Shown: positions 34,691 through 46,103 of the stretch, piece by piece
Position numbering within the stretch: the stretch's first letter is position 1
Layout of the letters: the number at the start of each line of letters is the position of its first letter
Source of the DNA: Spirometra erinaceieuropaei
Taxonomy: Eukaryota > Platyhelminthes > Cestoda > Diphyllobothriidea > Diphyllobothriidae
Length of the DNA: 64,000 nucleotides
Direction of reading: 5' to 3'
Assembly: GCA_902702965.1 (NCBI GenBank)
Contig: CACRXP010000315.1
Coordinates: forward strand, 652,412 to 716,411
Notes under the pieces: model-generated
Databases searched by the model: none
The model's input: the letters and a program-made list of their open reading frames with translations, nothing else
What the model was told of the DNA's origin: nothing
Made by a program: the position numbers and the translations under genes

Positions 34691-35479
34691 AAGGTAAGAA
34701 AGGAAAGACGAACACTAAATCTAAGTAATTACGTTTACTCATATGCAATCACTACCATATACAGTAGGTGATCTAACTAATGAAACGTCAACCGTAATTC
34801 CGAAATCCGTCTATGTTTCGACAAAATTAATTAGGAAGATTTGTAAAACTAATCATCGTGCAGCGTAATGTTATAATAATTCAGTTACCTCAGGATGTCG
34901 GTTTTTGAACGAACTTCTTTCTTTGGATTATCTAAGTTCAGCAAATATTCTCATGTTACAACTGAAAAGTCAAATTGGCAAACGCGTGTTTTCGGTAACT
35001 ATTTATCAGGCCAAAACGGTTACATAGAAGTTTAAGTTATGCGAATTACATGGCTCATAAGGTTTCGGGGACAATTAACATCCATCGGCTGGCTGCAGGC
35101 AAAAACCACACTCTGTAAAAAATGACTACTCATGTGCCATGCACCTTTCCCAATGATTTTCGATGCTCTCAAACATTCAATTATATTGCATGGACGACAT
35201 ACTGAAAAATATTTATTTTCCCGCACACTCCGTAGGAAATGACGCATTCTTTCAACTTTATACTCGAACGAAGAGTATAATTAGTTTTTTAAAAGCGTTT
35301 CCAATTCTCGAATAATTTTGAACCCGACCTACCGTTACACTTGCATTCAGGGTTACAAAACCACAAGCCGTATACCTTTCGCGTACGGAAAACCATGCAT
35401 TTATCTGCGGTATAAAAAGGAGACCATATGAGGTTATAAAATTTAGCAGTGGATTTGGGCTATCTAGTAAAATATTTCA
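34691..35479. other. Noncoding part of large unit, copy 2
   Basis: Matches 26056-26724 but carries extra sequence near 34925-35090 that is missing from copy 1. No gene seen. Confidence 0.5.
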
Positions 35480-36250
35480 GCCACATTGTAAGGGAGTGGG
35501 AGTGGGAGGTGTGGGACGCCCAATATCAGCAGGTCCTGGTAACAAACCACCAAAGTTGTTGAAGGATATAGCTGTAGAATTGGTAGAACGCCTATGTCTT
35601 CTCCTCCAAGCCTCCCTCGTTGCAGGAAGATTGCCAGCTGAGTGGAAGACTGCATGGACTTCACTGATATATAAAGGTGACAGTCCTGTATCCGCAAACA
35701 ACTAACGAACGGTAAGCCTAACTTCCATATGATGCAAAATTATGAAAAGTCCCGACGGAGTAACATCACACATAAAAGCGAAGTAAACTTTAAACAATAG
35801 CTGTGAAAACCTATATTTTGGGAGAAGACTATGAAGTTAAAGAATAAGTACTAGACGCAGAGAAATAGCGTAAGGAGTCTTATTCATAACGCCCGCCAAT
35901 AATCCGAGTGTAACATGTTGAACTGTGGGGCACAACACCCAAGGCTTTCCTATAATTACATAAGTCAATGCACTCGAATTAAAGAACCCCAACTCCTTGA
36001 TAAAACTGATGGTTATGCTGGACTTTACAAATACGACGAAAAGACTCAGCATCCATCTAAATTCTTTTAGTTGGTTTTTACGAGAGAAGTCGATTTAACT
36101 GCTGAAAAATATAGTGTGGATGAGATCTTGAAAATTAGCTCAATAGTTCTTACGAAAACTATTGCTTACAAGAACTACTGAAGTTGAAATAAGCAATATT
36201 CCAGGTTCTTGTGAAATAAAACCAAGGTTTCGGAGGGATTATCCGTAGAA
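35480..36250 (+). pseudogene. LINE reverse transcriptase fragments, tandem copy 2
   Basis: 35496-35705 reads AGPGNKPPKLLKDIAVELVE and AGRLPAEWKTAW, with the stop at the same place as in copy 1. The second piece at about 36090-36250 is shorter and more damaged than its partner. Confidence 0.7.
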
Positions 36251-36644
36251 TTGGCAGAAAGCAGAACAAAGCCTCGTTTGTGTGACTCAAAATTTCGCTT
36301 ATTTTTGAGTACTTGTCTTTGCAATTCAAGAGGCCCGTTGTTCCTGACACGCGGAAAAGCTCCGCATTTGGTGTGGTGGTTAACATTCCGAGAAGCCTTG
36401 TGGTCAATAGCCGTTTTTCCGTCTGTTAATAGGCCTTGTTTACTAATTTGTTTTGAAAAATCAGCAATTGGTTCAGGTAAATAAAATTCTTGTTTCAGCG
36501 ATCGCGTCTGCTTCCACCTAAATGTCTCATGATACTCGCATTTTCGCTTGCATCGCCTATGCTCCGTTGTTTACAAGTGAATATTGAGCCATGTTTAGTT
36601 GGTTATCGCAAATCCGTTTATGCAGTATCACGTTAACAATACTA

Positions 36645-36786
36645 CTACACCTCCCAGTACCCCGATATCTTTTCGATTAAGAATTCGGCGCAATTAATTT
36701 GGTCATTTTGTTGGTTATAGGTAAAGTTAAAATCAACATGTATGATGCTCAGGAAACAAAAGGCACATTTTTCAAGCTTTGTGTTC
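36645..36786 (-). CDS. A-B-C family type II exon C, copy 2
   Basis: 142 bp, acceptor atattag|G at 36786, completing the Trp codon from exon B. Encodes NTKLEKCAFCFLSIIHVDF and NQQNDQINCAEFL, with a stop at 36645. Together with 37702-38003 and 38644-38876 it gives three exons that join in frame with no stop, about 225 codons. This is the best-preserved gene of the family in the window. The start exon has not been found. Confidence 0.6.
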
Positions 36787-37701
36787 CTAATATCATCAGC
36801 GGAAGGTGAATAAGGCATTCTCGCCACTATAAATTTTCCCTTGCCTGGGGATATTGATTGCCTTGCTGTTGGCATAGTTGCGCTTTTATAATTCAAAGAT
36901 ATTTGCAAAACGGCAAAATTATCTAAAAATAACTTCCCGAGTCTTCGTATTTTTGTGCTTAAGCCAGGTTGCTACTACCTCATCCAAAGGATCATAAATA
37001 AGTTCACAATCGCCATTTACATGTCGAAGTAAGAGCCAGCAAGTTCACTGCAAGTAGCAGCATGGTCATTCACGTGTGAATGGCCTGAGGGAAGAAGACA
37101 GAGTTCAGCGTTGGCTGGAAGCTTAAGGAAGTAGTTCCCGGGATAGCAATTTGCCAGTTAGAGTTTTTATTTGTATTCTTCCTTTCCATAACTAGCGCAT
37201 ACGCAATCACGCCCCGTATCATTATTAGTTTCTTCCGAGCATCACCCCGCATAATCAATATAACGCGCAAGATCCCAGTTGCTGCTTTCGGCAACACCCT
37301 GATTATTTGTGCGTCTTAATTTCTAAGCCGTAACTGACCGAAAAGGTTTGGGCTGACGCTACCTAAACCCCATATTTTAGACGAAATTCAGCGGTTGCTT
37401 AATCATTCTCTTTTTTCTGGTTTGTAAATTTATGCTAAATTTGAAAAAACCGACTGACGACGGCTACTACTCACAAGGACTAACCAACGCGCCTTGGCTT
37501 CTATATGTCAGAACACTTTCTGACCGTATATAAGAGCTTCAACAGTTTACGCATTCAGAAAAGGCAGTATGTGCTGTCAGTATTGCATTTTTATTAATTA
37601 AATCCCGTTGAGACATTTCTGTGATACAGGAATAAGGTACAAACTTTTCTTGTAACATATAAGAGTAGGGGATGATGTCGTCCGCTCTCGGTATCCCTCA
37701 C
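36787..37701. other. Presumed intron between type II exons C and B, copy 2
   Basis: 915 bp. Close match to 28068-28989. Confidence 0.45.
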
Positions 37702-38003
37702 CAGTTTTCACAGTGTGGACCAGATTTCGCAAAAACCTTCCTCATGAAGAAGTGTAATTTGGATAGCGAGTCAGCAGCCCATTCACTCAGCGGTCTTTTT
37801 CTTTGTCTTGCCACGGTACGCTTGGCAATTTTTACCAGATCGCAGAAGTAGACACGGAGTAGGCTTGTCATAGAAATATGCGCATGAAACTTCTGGACAG
37901 TCTGATGTTCAAATACTGCCAAACCGTGCATTCGAGTTAAATGCACAAACATAGCGTCCAGTATTTCAGGATCTGGATCTATCGCTGAGGAATTTCTTCG
38001 AGA
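37702..38003 (-). CDS. A-B-C family type II exon B, copy 2
   Basis: 302 bp, same borders and phase as 28990-29291. Differences from copy 1 are few (for example RKRPLSEWA for RRRPLSEWA). Acceptor cacatag and donor TG|GTGAGG are both kept. Confidence 0.65.
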
Positions 38004-38643
38004 CTATGTGCAAGTGGGTAATCAGTCAGATTCAATTAGTCAATCAGTGTATTTGAAGTAAAGGACATAAGCAGGTGAAAATGCAATTAAACGATAAAGG
38101 ATTGCGTGAAAAGCATTCAGTCGAATATAATCTTCGGGTAATTTAGTATGCAAAATGTATGAGATAGGGAGTGAAAAAAGAGTCTTAAAACGTCAAGAAT
38201 TTGACAAATAACAGCCCAGTTGGTTGGACGGGTCTGCACATGCGTGTAAATAATGAGACCCATTGAAACCAAGTAAGTAGTATTTTCATAGCTGTGAGAG
38301 TGTCCCATCAGATGGGGTGTGCATTTGCCTTCTGATAATACCCTAGCTTAAAGCTCAGCAGCCAGTTATTTAATGCCAATGCATTAGGTACTAGCATATC
38401 GCCCTTAAAATATCTTAACGTTAGAAACCTGTACATAAGATAACGACTATGTGAAAAATGCTCGCAGCGTGTTCTCCAATCAGATGTGCCCTACTACGCA
38501 CGGTCCCCTGAGGTTTTGCACATTTATACCGCAATTCCGGCCATTTTAAATTGTAAATATAGCTCTGTCTTATTTAATTATGCCTCCTTATGGCTGAAAG
38601 TGTCTGTAGAAGAAACTAGAATGATATGTCACCACTAACATAC
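38004..38643. other. Presumed intron between type II exons B and A, copy 2
   Basis: 640 bp, no indel length difference from copy 1. Confidence 0.5.
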
Positions 38644-38876
38644 CCTGTGTTCAAAGTTAAACGTTAGTGCTGGAAAATAGACATCGCAAACTATCAAATT
38701 GGAAATATTTCTGATGGCATCAAACCCCCTGCAGTTGTTTGAGACTGCATCGCCGTGGAAGATGACATGACATCGTGTAGAAGTCTGTTCATCATGAGGA
38801 ATTATCAGTCGGTATGATGTCAGCTGTTGGATCAATCGATGGAAGTCTCGGCCATCCTGCACACAGATAGTTCCAT
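38644..38876 (-). CDS. A-B-C family type II exon A, copy 2
   Basis: 233 bp. Acceptor ggaatag just above 38876, donor AGG|GTATGT below 38644. Starts with CVQDGRD after two bases plus three codons, exactly the spacing found in the type I and the 7-kb copies. Then LTSYRL, TRCHVIFHG, NNC and the end CDVYFPALTFNFEHR. Four cysteines. The incoming phase calls for a preceding exon ending with one base of a codon. I see none in 38877-39065. Confidence 0.7.
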
Positions 38877-39065
38877 CTATTCCAATATAGCGAATTAATT
38901 AAATAAATGGATGAATACTGCTACACATGATATTGATATAAGTGCAATTCTGCCTTTTTGTTCTTTATCAATAGCAAGTACCCACGTTTTTCAGACAGTA
39001 CAGTATGACACTATTCACTATACGCCGTCTGTCGTCGTGTGGTCAAAGCTTGACTTAATATATTT
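38877..39065. other. Unique flank, no recognised feature
   Basis: Sequence upstream of the type II gene on the minus strand. No exon or promoter motif that I can support. Confidence 0.4.
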
Positions 39066-41440
39066 GACCCTGCTGGTTACTAGACTGTCATCCAACACCT
39101 CGTAAGTGGTGTTTACTAGCACCTTCAGACCATATCCCCTCTCTCGCTTAGATCTTACCACTTGGGGCTCTGTAGTCTGTATGTTAAAGCACACATGAGA
39201 TTCTAAATATTTCCATCAGGTCAAGTGGTTTGGTTCGGTTGTCTAGAACAAATTGTCTAGCGCCCAGTGAAGGAAATTTGGGTCATAATTCAATCGACAC
39301 ATATGCATAATTGCCCGTCATTTAGGGGGGCATAAGACTGCATAAAGCCTTACGCAAAACCAATAACCAACTGTTGGATAAAAATAAGCATCACATTCAC
39401 GAATGCGCAAAGTAAACATTGGCCGCGTAATTCACTGTTTAATTCTGCTTTATTTGATAGATGGGGCATCAAAAACAAGTGTCTGCAATTTATATGTTTG
39501 ATTGATAACGAAGTACACCTCCCAATGTGGACTGGTCGCAAATAGATGACAACCAGCTGGGATAGTTATCTGGTGTTGCGACATCATTATACACACCATC
39601 CGATACAACTGAGAAAACATCGGCGGCGGCTGCGGCGGCAGAGTCTGAACCCACGGCTGGGAGCATCAAGTGTAGTGGTTGTTCACGACCAACGCTCCAA
39701 CCGCCTGAGCTACAATGTCTCCACCGGAAACCGCACGTCCAATCATGTTTGGGTCAATTTACCCACTCATCCACCAGTGTTCGTTTGGACTCACGTTGTT
39801 CATGCGATTAGAACGTTCGTCATACGCAAACCCCAACAATCGTTTCTCTGATTCAGAAGCCCTCCAAAACCGCGTCGTCTTTCACAAATCGGTTCAAAGT
39901 ATTTGATACTGTGCCAACTGACCTTTTTCATCGTCCTCCTCCACCCACTGCATACACCGCTAAAAGTATCGCTCATTGATCGAGCAATGGATGATATAGA
40001 TATGTATTATCATAATTGTGATCGTAACCATCTTTAGGGTCAGAATTTGCATCTACGTTCACTGGACGTTGGTGGATTGATTACAACTGGGAATTGCAGA
40101 ATGCTGCGGGTGAAAGCATGACTCAAGGAAGGCGACTGCAGATAATGAAAAGGATGCTACTCGTCATAACCTGAAACCTATCGAAATCATTCGTCCTCGG
40201 TTATTATCTAATTAATATCCATAGCTAAACTGAGATCTATAAATATATGACAGTCTTAAACATAAGTCTGAAATCATTGTCGTGCCGGACATACTCCACA
40301 GCTAATTTCGAATGATCTCTAAAGATAGGATCAAAGTTAGTTCATATTTATCCCTACAAAGCACGGAAAGAATTTTTTCAATGTAAGTCACCTATGTAGC
40401 AGCTTTTGCACCTCGGCTATCGTCTTTAAAACCATCCTCTTATGGGCAAACATATTCTTTCCCATCATGGCAGATTAAAACTCACTATCCTATTATTTTC
40501 GTTTCTCTAGATTTACATAATCTAAGACTGTGTATTAAAGGTTTTGCGCTATTATCGTAATTATAGTGTGATTATCACCGCAAATTCAGTCCTAAACATA
40601 TAAGTATATAGTTACTTTATATCAGTTCGTGACATTCCACCTGGGTATCAATTATCATACCTGCTTTGTGGGACGGCTGAAACCTTCGTGTGGAGCTTCT
40701 GCAGGCGCATGCCAAAAAGACAGACCAACAAAGACTTAGCAAACCCAGCCGCCCAGTCATTGTCACCACCAGAAAGATTTGAATGACGACAAGAATGTGC
40801 CGTATATATGTTAGCCAAAGTCACGCGGCTATTGTTGCAAAATTTGCACAGCTTTCATAGGGTTCATTACGTGACCTATCTCATGAAACCTGATGATAGA
40901 AACTGATATGGTGATGTGCGAACACACTAGTGATTGCACATTTTGCTCACTCTCTTAACCCCTTCACGAAAATGCCCTTTTTCTTCTAACGATGATGCAT
41001 CAGACTGCTATTGTTAAAAAATTTGTCCGCCTTCCATCGGCGACAAGAATCAACATCGTTTACAAACAGAAGAATTTGGACTGTCTGTCGTGGTATCCGT
41101 AGATTATAAGCACATAGAGAATCATCTGATCACATTTCCACAACAGCGAACAAATATTTTGACGACTTCAATTACTCAAGTGGAGCCTTCTCTGTTTATC
41201 TTCCATGGGTCCCCCAACATTCCTCGTGTGTTTTCTGATAGATTGGCCAGTTCAGAAATTGTTGCTTTTTGAGTTCCTCAGAAGTATCTGCTAACTTTTA
41301 ATAAATCAGTTTATACTAGGGTCTACTGACACAGACCGGAATTGAAAGCGTGATTATTTGGCCCGACCGCTTTTGGGGAACTCACTCGAGCCCAACCAGC
41401 CTCCGCGCAGCGGCGCACGATATAGGCAGAATGGCATTAC
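39066..41440 (-). repeat. Third, partial copy of the large unit
   Basis: Corresponds to about 24150-25800 of copy 1: the block with 'gctggttactag' at the start, repeat W at 39590-39920, and repeat Q at 41270-41440. About 700 bp around 40300-41080 is extra. It is clearly more diverged than copies 1 and 2 and has no TTAGGG-like tract or exon. Confidence 0.7.
39590..39920 (-). repeat. SINE-like repeat W with CGG-rich patch
   Basis: Same element as 24690-25000. A CGG/CAG-rich patch lies at 39620-39646; comparable CCG patches are in the inverted copies near 49257-49280 and 56716-56735. Confidence 0.6.
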
Positions 41441-41454
41441 CGATAATTACTTAA

Positions 41455-41625
41455 GGAGACTGGAATGGACATTTCAGGGTCACTAGCCGTTCTCAACCAG
41501 TCATACCCAAACCCGAGATGTCAAACACCCGAGGCTCGATCCCGAGAACTGTTGGTTAGAAATCCAACGTCCCCAACCACTGAGCCACGGGTTCGTTGTC
41601 CGGTCGGTCGGTAATGCTATCCCGA
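41455..41625 (-). repeat. tRNA-derived SINE-like element
   Basis: One of the better kept copies: tail block 'ggagactggaatgg' at the left on the plus strand, tRNA-like head at the right with 'ccactgagccacgggtt' (the A-box side read in reverse). Confidence 0.7.
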
Positions 41626-42354
41626 ATATATCTTGACAAACGTCGCCTCAGATACCGTCGTAAAAATCTCGAACATGTAGTCAGCCGCAGATGGGTGTTT
41701 TCAAGAAAGGAACGTTGCCCTCTTCAGTGACTGCCTTGTGTGTTTTGGACGACAGCGGTTAAGCCATATGTCCCTAAATTTATTTTCATGGGCTTAGAAT
41801 CAATGCAGCCGACCGCATCTTGTGGCTGGTCATGGTATAAGTATATCTTGCAGTCCTAAATAAATATCCCTGATTTCTTGGGACTTCAGATTCTTTCTAA
41901 GAGAACTCGGTTTGTGTCGAAATAGACCTGGACGTTCTCGGTAGATGTGAAAATTACTTTACTAGCTATTTAATTTGCAAATTTCGGGCTCTCACTATTG
42001 ATTATCAATACATAGTCAACCCATGTCAAATGAGATCCGTCTAATTGTTATAAAAAACCATGATATTTGTCCGAAAGTTAAAATGGAAAATAATTACGTC
42101 GGCGTGCAATATGCAGGTTGGATTCCACATTGTTCGTCATGCAGTTAAATATCCTAAGGTAACACTTGAATATTTAATGACCGTGATACATGAGTCGCTT
42201 TTATCTGAACCGAATTGGGCAGAGGTAGTTAAAAGTTCGGATTTTTAAAGAACATTATGGACGTCTTCCCAACCAATTTGTTTACCTTGGCCTATAACGA
42301 CAATTAGATAACTTTGTCCCAGGTTATCGAACCCAGTTTTTAAAGCTAAGTCGA
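41626..42354. other. Mostly unassigned sequence
   Basis: No repeat recognised. A plus-strand frame at 42060-42248 reads protein-like after an AG near 42115 (VGFHIVRHAVKYPKVTLEYL, then ESLLSEPNWAEVV) and ends at a stop. It has no second copy and only weak splice context, so I give it little weight. Confidence 0.3.
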
Positions 42355-42500
42355 CTGGGATGGCCATTTCTGGCCTACTAACAGACGTCAGCACTTCATT
42401 CTCAACCCCTAGCCGTGGAACATTCGGGGCTCCATTACGCGACTTGTTGGTTAGAAGTCCAACACCCTAAATACTGAGCCTGTCAAGTCGGTTGTGATAG
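42355..42500 (-). repeat. tRNA-derived SINE-like element
   Basis: Same element and orientation as 2835-2990, and followed by the same two neighbours. Confidence 0.65.
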
Positions 42501-42574
42501 AGTATAAACAATGGTAGATGTTTTGATGGGACCCCGATGGGTCTTTAATAAAAAATTATCAATCAAAAATTATC

Positions 42575-42715
42575 AATGTGCGCTCACCGATCGCGCTACG
42601 GAACTCATTCGTCCCGTCGAGCCCCGTGGCTCTGCCAATAGCCGCACAGCCGTACGTTCGATATTAACAGGATAGCATAACTGATGAACACAAGGCTTGC
42701 AAATAGTGTCATTTT
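42575..42715. repeat. Dispersed repeat, copy of 3010-3160
   Basis: Begins 'gcgctcaccgatcgc'. Part of the segment shared between about 2835-3570 and 42355-43080. Confidence 0.65.
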
Positions 42716-42879
42716 ATGAATTTTCACACAGCGAATCATATAAAGACACATTGTAACGTAGGTAGATTAACGAGGTAAATAAGAAAGTATAAGAATTTAT
42801 CGCCTTTCGAGGAGAAGAGATGATGACTGAGACGTTCACACACAATGATTTGACAACAGTTTCATTTACAATGCATATT

Positions 42880-43080
42880 ACCAGGATCTGCATGGAAAGG
42901 CGGTTTGGCCATTGAGACAGTCGCCCAACCACTCAACGGTCTTCTCCTATGTTTCCTGACAGTACGTTCTGCGGCGATGGCTAGGTTGGAAATTTCAACG
43001 CAAAGCACTTGCATCCTAGATGAATTTTCAGGAATCGCTGGTTGTTTGCGTAGTTCGAATGTAACCTGTAGTCGGCGTAG
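42880..43080 (-). pseudogene. Decayed exon B
   Basis: DNA aligns with 3340-3570 (for example 'ccaggatctgca' at the left end and the 'cactcaacggtcttctcc' block), but the minus-strand frame is disrupted. A dead copy that came with the neighbouring SINE and repeat. Confidence 0.65.
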
Positions 43081-43086
43081 TTGTAG

Positions 43087-43365
43087 TCAAATCAACGTGC
43101 CAATTGGCCTCCCCCACGTAAGCCGATAGACTGATCGGTCGCTGCCGTTCATGTGAGTAGCATTCAGTTTCGGGAGCACATCTGTGAGACGGTGTTCGGC
43201 TTTGGTCACATGACCTCTGGCCACCAACTCCGCTCTTTTCCGTGAGCGTTGACTCTCAGTCCCGCATGCTCGATTGCCATACTGGTCCTGTCTGGACTGA
43301 CCCGAGACTTGAACGTAGCGCCTGGTAGGCGGGATGTAGATCGATAGCTCGGCTGAGTGTGTCAA
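43087..43365 (-). CDS. Open frame of about 92 codons, doubtful
   Basis: Locally GC-richer than its surroundings. The peptide (with SGQSRQDQYGNRACGTESQ and HRLTDVLPKLNATHM) is hydrophilic and basic. I do not recognise it and find no splice sites that clearly bound it. It could be an exon or part of an unidentified transposable element. Confidence 0.25.
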   Translation of the reverse strand: MTHSAELSIYIPPTRRYVQVSGQSRQDQYGNRACGTESQRSRKRAELVARGHVTKAEHRLTDVLPKLNATHMNGSDRSVYRLTWGRPIGTLI

Positions 43366-44064
43366 TCGAGGACCAGCAAAAACCTATGCCTTTATCGTCA
43401 CTGCATGTAAGGCGTTTCAGGAACACACTTTTCCTAAGACCAGTTGTCGCATTACGAATGATAATTTGTACGCCTTCCATGTAAGCAAATGTAGGGTTTT
43501 AAAAGTTTTATATAATATGGGCAATTTCTACGTTGTCCACCGTAAGCCTCACAGCACGGTGATCGCAAGTACAATGACTTGCATGTCGACTGCTTTACGG
43601 TGGGGGTGACGGCTTGCGCTGCATCTATCGCACTCAGTCTGATCGGAGGCGTCATCCGGATGCAGTGGCCGACAAAGCTTAACGGCTCGTTTGCGCGTGC
43701 CACCCACGCGTGACATCCACGCAGATTTTCATGTATAAAACTGAGGACGTACTGAATCAAAGATTATCAGGATTGCTATAAAGACAACAGTATTAAGGAG
43801 CCACAGCTGTCCGACTATCCGTCCTGAGAGAAGAACCAATTTTTCTTTTCAAATAGCAGCCTTCCAAGACTCGGTTTTGGCACACCGTGATGGATTGCAG
43901 GCCGTCAGATGGTTTCAAGTGAGGACCATAGCGTTCGGAGATATCATTCTAGCAGCACAGGTGATAGCTAAAAGCCCAGACACGCATATTTCGCCGATAT
44001 TCTGCCGCTATAGGACACAGATGCTAATATGGCATCTTCCAATGCCAAACTATTTTACTGCCTG
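43366..44064. other. No recognised feature
   Basis: Open frames at 43452-43760 (minus) and 43877-44083 (plus) have no supporting borders or similarity. Confidence 0.35.
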
Positions 44065-44835
44065 CCTGCCTGTCTGCAGCTAATGAATATTACCCGGTTA
44101 TTTCGATGTGGCTAATGGGAATCGGCCCAAATATAAATTCATCACATTCTTGTCTGTGCATATATACCTTGGTATAAATTCATCTATTAAAGGATAGCTG
44201 TAAATTTCTGAGGAAATTAAAAATCAACAATGTGAAAATTTTCTTTAACTGTACAAAGTCTCTCTGCGCAGAGTTTAAGTCAGTTAGTCAGTTTAAGTCA
44301 GTTTATTAAGGGAATGATGCTTTCGCCCTTGAGCTCCCTATTCATATCGATAAACAGGAATAGAATAATCAATTACATAAGCAATTGCGGAAATTTAAAA
44401 AGTTAGCGGTAAGTGTGAGCGAGGCGCAAACTGCCGCCGCTTAAACAATCGTTATTATATGAACAGTAGTTTCTCAGTAAATGAGCATCTAGTCCACACT
44501 TAAAGGAATCGACACTTTCGGAAAGAACCACCACATCAGGGAGTCAGTTCCATGCCCCAATGACCCTGTGAGAGAAGGCGTTTCGTCGGACGCTAAACTA
44601 TACTACTACCCGTCAGCTTGCCTGCAGCTAATGAATATTACCCGGTTATCTCAATGTGACTGACGGGAATCAGCCCAACTACCCATTCATCACATTTGTA
44701 TCCGTGCATATAGACCTTAATATGAATTCCTCTATTTCAGGTTAGTTGGTCATTTCTGAGGAAATTAAAAATCAACAATGTGAGAATTTTCCTCAATTGT
44801 ACAAAGCCTCTCTGTGCAATAGTTTACGTTCGCGT
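44065..44835 (+). repeat. Two direct repeats about 560 bp apart
   Basis: 44065-44275 and 44624-44835 match ('ctgcagctaatgaatattac' at both starts, 'aaattaaaaatcaacaatgtg' near both ends). They are distant relatives of repeat Q. Between them, 44270-44310 has a short internal repeat of 'agtcagtt'. Confidence 0.7.
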
Positions 44836-45564
44836 GTAAAACAGTTTAAGTGACAATCAGTTCGCATCCTATATTTTCCCTCAGTAATATCGTTCGCTAT
44901 TTATTAGTTGGCTTCATCTCTTTTAGCACATTAAGTAAAAAAATTGCGAATCCCCATAGGGCATGGTTGCTCATCCGTTTTCGGCGTTAGTTGTATTCAA
45001 GTCTTTCCTTTGCTGTCGTGTGATCAAATTACACCGTGGCCACCAAGTATTCCACATTCGGGTGAAATGAAATTTTCAAATTCTGCCCAAAAACCAAGGA
45101 ATAAATTGGGCCTGGCGGGCAACTGGTGGATTCTGCATTTATTGTGCAGAAAATTCCACAAGGGCATTTGCCTTACTCACCAGAATTGTGGGGTTCCAAT
45201 CGTTACAATAGGTTGGGCGGTTACCTTTGTCACAAATAAAATTAAATTCATGGCTCCAGATGACGCCTCGCAGATTGGGTGGTTAAAGCGTTGACTACAC
45301 ACAAGCCTTGCCCGTTTTGTCGCGAATTCGAATACCACCATGGCTCCTGCGTTTTTCACAATTGGGTCAAATGACTTATTTATTCGCCCTTTACTAGTAT
45401 GGGCTACTCACAGTAAGAGGGATGGATTTTCTTCATACTAATACACGCACGCCATAGCACGCTAGCGCAGAAGCACCTTTACTAGGGAGAATACAATAGG
45501 AGCCTTAGGGACGAAGCGCCATCAAGGTAACAGACAATACGGTTTAGATTATGTGGAAACCTAC
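44836..45564. other. Unassigned sequence with a SINE-like head
   Basis: A 116-codon plus-strand frame at 44944-45294 has no second support. 45268-45345 on the plus strand resembles a tRNA-derived SINE head ('gggtggttaaagcg' as A-box side and 'gcgaattcgaatacc' as B-box side), and the end of that frame runs into it. Confidence 0.4.
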
Positions 45565-45807
45565 GAAAATCATATTTATACAATGGGCTCCTTGTAATGT
45601 GTACTGATACTGTAAATAAAACATCGCGAAATATGCAGTAGGAAACCATGCGATTCCAAAAATTTGCTTTAGCACTATTAGTGGGAAATGATTCCGTAAC
45701 TGATCGATGAACGGGACGTCTAGTGAGTTTTCGTTAGTTTTGTAAATGCCGTACCACACAGTCAGATGTCGCAAATTTCGCATAAGTAGAGGTTTTGTGC
45801 TACTATG
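45565..45807 (-). CDS. Candidate gene X, downstream exon
   Basis: 243 bp in phase 0. Acceptor ctccag just above 45807; a donor-like TTC|GTAGGT below 45565, or the frame runs on to a stop at 45544. The peptide includes MRNLRHLTVWYGIY, VPFIDQLRNHFPLIVLKQIF and AWFPTAYFAMFYLQYQY: aromatic and hydrophobic, helix-like, unlike the random frames around it. It does not belong to the A-B-C family. No similarity to repeats elsewhere in the window. I do not recognise the protein. Confidence 0.45.
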
Positions 45808-45879
45808 CTGGAGAGTATATATTTATAGTGACCAATGATTTAAACCTAAGTTGTACACTTACACTGCGTAATCACTCAC

Positions 45880-46103
45880 TACCACACTCAAAAAACACGG
45901 ATGATTTTCCATTTCTGGCGTTCTGTCCTGTAGGAACCACGACAGAACATGTTGAATTGATTCCGATCGGATGAACGCCTGGTTGCAAACACCGCAAATT
46001 GCCCTGCCGACTAGTACTTGGTTCTTTGTCCAGCCGGCATTATGGATTAGATTGAGTAAATCAAGCACATACTGCATGAACAACCGATATGCTAACAAAG
46101 TAG
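45880..46103 (-). CDS. Candidate gene X, upstream exon
   Basis: 224 bp. Acceptor gtcgcacag just above 46103, then two bases and 74 codons. Donor GTA|GTGAGT below 45880 is near consensus and leaves in phase 0, which agrees with the phase-0 start of the next exon after a 72-bp intron (45808-45879). The peptide includes AYRLFMQYVLDLLNLIHNAG, LVGRAICGVCNQAFI and SWFLQDRTPEM. Both exons have a natural amino-acid mix. Earlier exons may lie in 46104-47130 but I could not fix any. Confidence 0.45.

Larger units (their letters stand above)
30325..38820 (-). repeat. Large tandem unit, copy 2 (about 8.5 kb)
   Basis: Second copy of 21587-30108. Its far end is complete: type II exon A continues to 38876 and the match cannot be followed past the point where copy 1 runs into N. 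The flank at 38890-39060 has no partner in the window. Confidence 0.9.
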
